Assembly: GCF_003668635.1 (NCBI RefSeq)
Contig: NZ_RCWH01000014.1
Coordinates: 1 to 38,781, forward strand
Reading direction: 5' to 3'
Origin: Planomicrobium sp. Y74
Lineage (GTDB): Bacteria; Bacillota; Bacilli; Bacillales_A; Planococcaceae
DNA length: 38,781 nt
Shown: piece by piece, positions 35,545 to 38,781 of the stretch
How the letters are laid out: the number at the start of each line of letters is the position of its first letter
Numbering within the stretch: position 1 is the stretch's first letter
Notes under the pieces: model-generated
The model's input: only the letters and a program-made list of their open reading frames with translations
What the model was told of the DNA's origin: nothing
Databases searched by the model: none
Translations under genes and position numbers: made by a program

Positions 35545-36099
35545 ATGAAGATTTACACGAAAACCGGCGATAAAGGCACCACTTCTCTGGTATACGGTTC
35601 AAGAGTGCCGAAAAATGATGTGCTGGTGGAAGCTTACGGTACTTGCGACGAAGCGAACTCAATGATCGGTTTGGCGCTTGCGCATCTGAACGGCGAATTC
35701 TTCAGCGAAAAAGCAGAAATCTGCGATATATTCCATGAAATTCAAACGACTTTATTCCATGTGGGAGCGGAACTTGCCACTCCTGCGGGAAAAGAAGTGA
35801 AGTGGAAGCTGGACCCGGCAGATACAGAAAAATTAGAGATCTGGATCGATAAATACGATGCGGAACTTCCGCCATTGAGTAACTTTATCCTGCCAAGCGG
35901 CCATCCTGCTGGAGCGGCGCTGCACGTAGCCCGTACAGTGGTCAGACGGGCTGAGCGCCTTGCCACCTCCATCGGGGAAGGGACATCCCCGGAAGTGCTG
36001 GCTTACCTGAATCGCTTGTCAGACTTCTTGTTTGTTGCGGCCCGTTTCATCAATCAGCGCTTGGGCAGCAAAGAAAATGAACTTCACAGCAAGAAATAG
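35545..36099 (+). CDS. Cob(I)alamin adenosyltransferase, PduO type
   Basis: A 184-residue enzyme that transfers the adenosyl group of ATP to cob(I)alamin or a precursor corrinoid. The PduO motifs are visible: TKTGDKGTTSLVYGSR (ATP-binding loop), GTCDEANSMIGLA, RTVVRRAERLA and LNRLSDFLFVAARF. It resembles B. subtilis YvqK. AAGGGG lies 8 nt before the ATG at 35545; a TTG two codons upstream is less likely. It closes the bcp operon; no clear terminator is seen before perR. Confidence 0.9.
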   Translation: MKIYTKTGDKGTTSLVYGSRVPKNDVLVEAYGTCDEANSMIGLALAHLNGEFFSEKAEICDIFHEIQTTLFHVGAELATPAGKEVKWKLDPADTEKLEIWIDKYDAELPPLSNFILPSGHPAGAALHVARTVVRRAERLATSIGEGTSPEVLAYLNRLSDFLFVAARFINQRLGSKENELHSKK

Positions 36100-36142
36100 C
36101 ATTCAATAAGTCCACCTTAACCAGCGTGCTTATAGTGATTTC

Positions 36143-36189
36143 TTGACATCTGCCTTGCTTTTTGAGTACACTAATTATAACGATTATAA
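36143..36189 (+). promoter_or_regulatory. perR promoter with Per box (autoregulation)
   Basis: A consensus TTGACA (36143-36148), an 18-nt spacer and TACACT (36167-36172) are followed at once by TTATAACGATTATAA (36175-36189). The last is one base off the Per-box consensus TTATAAT-N-ATTATAA, and it covers the transcription start. Confidence 0.88.
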
Positions 36190-36222
36190 AGTAAGAATCT
36201 TTATGAAGTGAGGTGCACGGCG

Positions 36223-36666
36223 ATGTCTGAAGTATTATTAAAAGACGCGCTTGATGCTTTGAAGTCTACAGGTGTCAGAATCACTCCACAGCGCCATGCG
36301 ATTTTGGAGTATATGATTCATTCTACAACGCACCCGACAGCGGATGACATTTATCGCGCGCTTGAGAAATCTTTTCCAAATATGAGTGTTGCAACTGTTT
36401 ATAATAATTTACGTGTCTTTAAAAAAGCCGGTCTTGTGAAAGAATTGACTTATGGCGATTCTTCAAGCAGGTTCGATTTTGTTACGCACGACCATTATCA
36501 TATGATCTGCAATGATTGCGGAAAGATTGTTGATTTTCATTATCCCGGTTTGGATGAAGTGGAACATTTGGCTTCACATGTTACTGGATTCCAGGTGGAT
36601 TACCATCGGCTTGAAATCTATGGAACCTGCCAGGATTGCCTTTCTGATTCAGCAAAGGCGCAATAA
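36223..36666 (+). CDS. perR: Peroxide-responsive repressor PerR
   Basis: A 147-residue Fur-family repressor sensing H2O2 by metal-catalysed histidine oxidation. From the ATG at 36223 the residue numbering equals B. subtilis PerR: regulatory metal ligands H37, D85, H91, H93, D104 and structural zinc cysteines C96, C99, C136, C139. The recognition helix [14 protein letters not shown] is present. A GTG at 36208 opens the frame, but GAGGTG lies 7 nt before the ATG. A near-perfect Per box upstream indicates autorepression. A terminator follows directly. Confidence 0.95.
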   Translation: MSEVLLKDALDALKSTGVRITPQRHAILEYMIHSTTHPTADDIYRALEKSFPNMSVATVYNNLRVFKKAGLVKELTYGDSSSRFDFVTHDHYHMICNDCGKIVDFHYPGLDEVEHLASHVTGFQVDYHRLEIYGTCQDCLSDSAKAQ

Positions 36667-36667
36667 G

Positions 36668-36701
36668 AAAGCGAGCATAGAATTCTATGCCCGCTTTTTT
36701 T
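36668..36701 (+). terminator. Terminator of perR
   Basis: AAAGCGAGCATAG and CTATGCCCGCTTT pair (one mismatch) around AATT, followed by a T-run. Confidence 0.9.
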
Positions 36702-36727
36702 ATTTATCCAATTATTCAGAAGGAACA

Positions 36728-36760
36728 GAAAATCCGCCAGCGAATTGATCGGCGGCGGAT
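36728..36760 (-). terminator. Probable terminator of ygzB
   Basis: On the minus strand ATCCGCC and GGCGGAT pair around about 15 nt and are followed by TTTTC, close to the ygzB stop. Confidence 0.55.
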
Positions 36761-36765
36761 ATCAG

Positions 36766-37119
36766 TTATACGTTGGAATTTTTTTTATTGTATTGGACAT
36801 CGAACTCTTTTCCTTCTAGGGAAGGATCCATAGTCAGAGGTTCGCGGCAGTGCATGCACATATCCACCCGGCCAAGCATTTTTGTGTGGCGTCCGCAGTT
36901 CGGGCATTCAACAGGAACGGTTTTCATGGAAAGAAGACCAATCCAGGCGTATACTCCTGTACTTCCAATGATGGCGACGACCCCAAGCAGCATGAAAGTG
37001 ACCATGATTGCCGGTTGTTCTCTAAAGTAAATGCCTATATACATAATAACGATGCCGATGAAAATCAAAGACAACGCAAAAGTCCGGATACGGTTGATTT
37101 TATTTTTATAAGGCTTCAT
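36766..37119 (-). CDS. ygzB: UPF0295 membrane protein YgzB
   Basis: A 117-residue protein with two membrane helices ([19 protein letters not shown] and a second at about residues 42-65) and a C-terminal zinc-ribbon-like part with CPNC and CMHC pairs; the block [15 protein letters not shown] is the family signature. Function is unknown. The frame is open to 37140, but AAGGAGG lies about 8 nt before the ATG at 37119. It is convergent with perR, as in B. subtilis. Confidence 0.9.
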   Translation of the reverse strand: MKPYKNKINRIRTFALSLIFIGIVIMYIGIYFREQPAIMVTFMLLGVVAIIGSTGVYAWIGLLSMKTVPVECPNCGRHTKMLGRVDMCMHCREPLTMDPSLEGKEFDVQYNKKNSNV

Positions 37120-37356
37120 GTTTACTCCTCCTTGCATCAATCATACTATATCATATTGGATGTGAAAAAGTGTTAATGCTTTTCTTATGAAGGAATCAGC
37201 GGAAATATGTCGAAATAGAGAAAAGCGGATCTTACATGTTTATTTATTGGGGATAAAAGAAGCAATTATTAAAGAAAAAATGGACGAAAAATATTTGAGT
37301 TGATGAAAAAAGGGTATAGCCGTAAGCAAGTCTGAATCTGCAGGGAGTGAAATGGA

Positions 37357-38229
37357 ATGGAACAAATATTAAGGCCGATTTATCAGGAACGGGCTAGCCA
37401 GGAAAGCACGCTTGGCGTTGTGCTCGTTGAGAAAAGAGAAAAGGTCAGTCCAAGTACTGATACTTTTGATACGATTCTGCTGATCATTACAAAGGAAAAT
37501 GAAACGGCTGTTTTCACTAAGCATTATACTTACGACGAGAAAAAAGCTGCCATGCACATCATTACTGAAAAGCAGCTTCAGAAATGGCTGCTGCTTGGAA
37601 CGAATCGCAAAATAGTAGACTGGCTGTTTAATGGCCGAATCATTTATGATCGAAATGAATTTATGGAAAAGTTGATTACTGAACTTAAAGAATATCCCTT
37701 TGCAGGAAGAAAAATTAAAATGGGCCTTGAGTATGCCAAGCTGATTCGGCGTTACCTGGAAGGAAAGGTGCTGTTCGAGGAAAAAAACTATCTCGACGCT
37801 TACCGCCATGTAATTGAATCGCTTCATCACCTGGCACGTCTTTCAGTTTTGGAAAACGGGTTGCCTCCAGAAGTGACTGTGTGGTCCCAAGTGAAAAAGA
37901 TAGAGCCGTCTATTTATAAATTATATGAAGAGCTGGTTCTCAGTGACGAATCCATTGATAAGAGATTGGAGCTGCTGTTCCTTGCCAGCGAATTTCTCAT
38001 TCATTCCCGTACAACAGATGGAGCGCAGCATATCATGGAAGTAATGGCGAAAAAGAAGAGCTGGACCATCCAGGAACTTCACGAGCAGGAAGAGCTGAAA
38101 AACTATTCTTCCGATCTGGAGGTGTTCATCGAATATCTTGTGGACAAGGAAATGGTGTTTACTGAAGGAGTCATGACCAAGAGCGAGAGAATATTCCATC
38201 GGTACTATTATGTTAAAGCTGCAAAATAA
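37357..38229 (+). CDS. ygxA: Nucleotidyltransferase-like protein YgxA
   Basis: A 290-residue protein matching the YgxA family found just upstream of an rRNA operon in B. subtilis. The N-terminal third resembles a nucleotidyltransferase fold without an obvious complete catalytic GS-DxD motif; the middle is helical (KLIRRYLEGKVLFEEKNYLD) and the C-terminal part looks like a small winged-helix domain. Function is unknown. GGGAG lies 9 nt before the ATG. The 217-nt gap upstream shows nothing that I can identify beyond AT-rich sequence. Confidence 0.82.
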   Translation: MEQILRPIYQERASQESTLGVVLVEKREKVSPSTDTFDTILLIITKENETAVFTKHYTYDEKKAAMHIITEKQLQKWLLLGTNRKIVDWLFNGRIIYDRNEFMEKLITELKEYPFAGRKIKMGLEYAKLIRRYLEGKVLFEEKNYLDAYRHVIESLHHLARLSVLENGLPPEVTVWSQVKKIEPSIYKLYEELVLSDESIDKRLELLFLASEFLIHSRTTDGAQHIMEVMAKKKSWTIQELHEQEELKNYSSDLEVFIEYLVDKEMVFTEGVMTKSERIFHRYYYVKAAK

Positions 38230-38242
38230 GCAGCTGGATTTC

Positions 38243-38275
38243 AAACCGGGCTACCTTCGGGTAATCCGGTTTCTT
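38243..38275 (+). terminator. Terminator of ygxA
   Basis: AAACCGGGCTACC and GGTAATCCGGTTT pair around TTCG, followed by CTTTC; it isolates ygxA from the rRNA promoters. Confidence 0.8.
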
Positions 38276-38372
38276 TCATTAGAGGACGTTACTAGAATAG
38301 AAAAAGAAATAGTAATTTTTGCTAATGAATAATTTGAGGTTTTTACATTTTTAATTTTTTATCCTTTTGTCG

Positions 38373-38402
38373 TTGACAAAAAGGTAGGTATCGTATTATG
38401 AT
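38373..38402 (+). promoter_or_regulatory. rRNA operon promoter P1
   Basis: A consensus TTGACA (38373-38378) is followed after 18 nt by TATGAT (38397-38402), with an AT-rich stretch upstream that resembles an UP element (about 38325-38365). Confidence 0.75.
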
Positions 38403-38451
38403 ATTTCATGTCGCTTCGGCAGATTAAGTTTTTTAGAATAATAAATAAAGC

Positions 38452-38480
38452 TTGACTCTGACAGCCGGCGATGATAAATT
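38452..38480 (+). promoter_or_regulatory. rRNA operon promoter P2
   Basis: TTGACT (38452-38457), a 17-nt spacer and TAAATT (38475-38480), about 80 nt downstream of P1. Tandem P1-P2 promoters are usual for Bacillales rRNA operons. Confidence 0.8.
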
Positions 38481-38486
38481 AGAGAA

Positions 38487-38734
38487 GTCGCTTTTACAGG
38501 ACGCGAAAATTTGAACCTTGAAAACTGAACAGCAAAACGTCAACGAATGACGTCACGAGCGCCTCGGCGCGCGAACGGCATTTGCGATGGTCGCCTTCGG
38601 GCGATTGGAGCACAGCCTTCGAGCTTCTTGGGTTCGTGACGTAAACTACTGATCAGCACTTGTGCAGATCAAAGCGAATCGCGCTGTCTTCGGACAGGCG
38701 ATGCGCCAGCAAGGATTTGAGCAATCAAAACCTC
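38487..38734 (+). other. 16S rRNA leader with boxA-like site and processing stems
   Basis: About 250 nt of structured leader. CCTTGAAAACTGA (38516-38528) resembles the Bacillales boxA antitermination element. ACGTCACGA (38550-38558) can pair with TCGTGACGT (38634-38642) around inner hairpins such as GTCGCC-TTCG-GGCGAT; further stems are GATC-GCAC/GTGC-GATC (about 38652-38671). It contains no protein gene. Confidence 0.75.
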
Positions 38735-38781
38735 TATAATGGAGAGTTTGATCCTGGCTCAGGACGAACGCTGGCGGCGTG
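38735..38781 (+). rRNA. 16S ribosomal RNA, 5' end (cut by window edge)
   Basis: The universal 16S 5' sequence GAGTTTGATCCTGGCTCAGG, then ACGAACGCTGGCGGCGTG, is present. The mature 5' end is placed nine bases before GAGTTTG by analogy with B. subtilis. Only about 47 nt are in the window. Confidence 0.97.

Overview
The window looks like a chromosomal segment of a low-to-mid GC Firmicute of the order Bacillales, most likely Planococcaceae (Planococcus-like). The gene order from about 17.7 kb to the right end (yfhF, recX, yfhH, yfhJ, yfhP, mutY, fabL, ntdP/ygaC, ygaD, ygaE, gsaB, bcp/ygaF, perR, ygzB, ygxA, 16S rRNA) follows the B. subtilis yfh-yga region that leads into an rRNA operon. No sspE-like spore gene is seen beside fabL. 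Acidic linkers and dispersed GC-rich intergenic repeats also fit. The genus assignment is an inference.

Left part (1-17.7 kb). The window opens inside an IS3/IS150-type insertion sequence whose terminal hairpin lies at 94-132. Next come a TspO-like membrane protein, an M3 oligoendopeptidase with a GNAT acetyltransferase and a DinB protein, a tandem repeat array, a beta-carbonic anhydrase, MreBH, a 46-residue His-rich membrane peptide outside the usual ORF length cutoffs, and aminopeptidase AmpS. A translationally coupled FAD monooxygenase and SAM methyltransferase pair follows. A 0.5-kb nest of repeats then separates them from yfkK, an AGCS Na+/amino-acid symporter, and a YtxH-YihY (yfkH-like) pair with an excellent sigma-B-type promoter. 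SE1561, a gene-poor stretch with strong Shine-Dalgarno sites, and an OsmC gene facing an MFS exporter across a 27-bp palindrome complete this part, with rlmCD (rlmD) at its right end.

Right part (17.7-38.8 kb). The conserved core carries DNA repair (recX, mutY), fatty-acid synthesis (fabL), nucleotide metabolism (ntdP), peroxide defence (bcp, perR with a near-consensus Per box), a tetrapyrrole step (gsaB) and transport (ygaD, ygaE). Two insertions relative to B. subtilis are visible: a complete appDFABC oligopeptide permease operon between ygaD and ygaE, and a 2-hydroxyacid dehydrogenase plus PduO-type cobalamin adenosyltransferase between bcp and perR. The window ends 47 nt into a 16S rRNA gene, preceded by two strong tandem promoters and a long structured leader.

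The most unusual signal is a dispersed repeat family with five copies at three loci (about 4.1, 10.4 and 20.2 kb). A nearly invariant 35-40-nt module abuts a hairpin whose sequence differs completely between loci while pairing is kept. Start codons were re-chosen from Shine-Dalgarno spacing and family N-termini; several genes use TTG or GTG, and mutY may use ATT.
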